A stretch of DNA of 64,000 bases, taken from the NCBI RefSeq assembly GCF_002078875.1, contig NC_034414.1, forward strand, positions 16,895,428 through 16,959,427. The letters are read 5' to 3'. Of the stretch, positions 63,867 to 64,000 are shown piece after piece. Source of the DNA: Numida meleagris (Eukaryota; Chordata; Aves; Galliformes; Numididae). A model generated the notes under the pieces. It had not been told where the DNA came from, made no database searches, and worked only from the letters and a program-made list of their open reading frames with translations. The position numbers and the translations under genes were made by a program. The stretch's first letter is position 1; each line of letters opens with the position of its first letter.

Positions 63867-64000
63867 CAATGCTTGGTTCCAACAGCTTTTCCCAGCTCCA
63901 AACACGTTTCCTAGTACAAAAGGGATGCTCTAGTTATTAGGCAATGACTTTTCACGTACCATTGTGTTGCTTAACATTGAAACTGGATCCTCACTTTCGA

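Noticed and set aside
1..64000. CRISPR arrays, bacterial operons, toxin-antitoxin or phage genes
   Set aside because: The sequence is vertebrate nuclear DNA with spliced genes and CR1 repeats. No regularly spaced repeat array or prokaryotic gene signal is present.

Overview
The window looks like avian nuclear DNA. At least two dozen fragments of CR1-type LINEs are scattered through it, most with the familiar ATTCTATGATT-like 3' end, alongside short introns, GC-rich CpG-island promoters and one solo-LTR-like element. I cannot name the species; a galliform or similar bird is my guess from the CR1 style. There is no bacterial or viral coding region, CRISPR array or rRNA gene, and I recognised no tRNA.

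The window holds a cluster of three front-end fatty acid desaturase (FADS) genes. I reassembled each from the raw sequence as 12 coding exons, and every coding intron has GT...AG ends. From left to right: (1) a FADS1-like gene on the minus strand (18614 down to 7745; 448 aa); (2) FADS1, the delta-5 desaturase, on the minus strand (39029 down to 30992; 441 aa); (3) FADS2, the delta-6 desaturase, on the plus strand (46889 to 62864; 444 aa). FADS1 and FADS2 are head to head about 7.9 kb apart, as in mammals. The FADS1-like gene lies tail-side of FADS1 in the same orientation, as expected for a tandem duplicate.

All three proteins have an N-terminal cytochrome b5 domain (HPGG) and the three histidine boxes of membrane di-iron desaturases (HDxGH, HxxHH, QIEHH). 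FADS2 and FADS1 act in turn, with elongation between them, to make long-chain polyunsaturated fatty acids such as arachidonate and EPA. The FADS1-like gene has a fully open frame and all its metal-box histidines, but it carries altered residues around the boxes, a one-codon deletion at the exon 6/7 junction and an unusually diverged exon 8. It looks like a functional but changed paralogue rather than a pseudogene, and it is the most interesting item here.

Region by region: 1-7.6 kb is non-coding, with a CR1 fragment and a perfect 145-bp tandem duplication. 7.6-18.6 kb is the FADS1-like gene. 18.6-29.2 kb is intergenic, with CR1 pieces and an LTR containing a long near-perfect hairpin. 29.2-39.2 kb is FADS1 with its probable 3' UTR and CpG-island promoter. 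39.2-46.4 kb is the FADS1/FADS2 intergenic space, ending in an AGAC/AGAA microsatellite with a 141-bp run of N. 46.4-63.9 kb is FADS2 with its CpG island and probable 3' UTR. No wholly new biological system is visible; the novelty lies in the extra desaturase and in repeat insertions close to splice and promoter sites.
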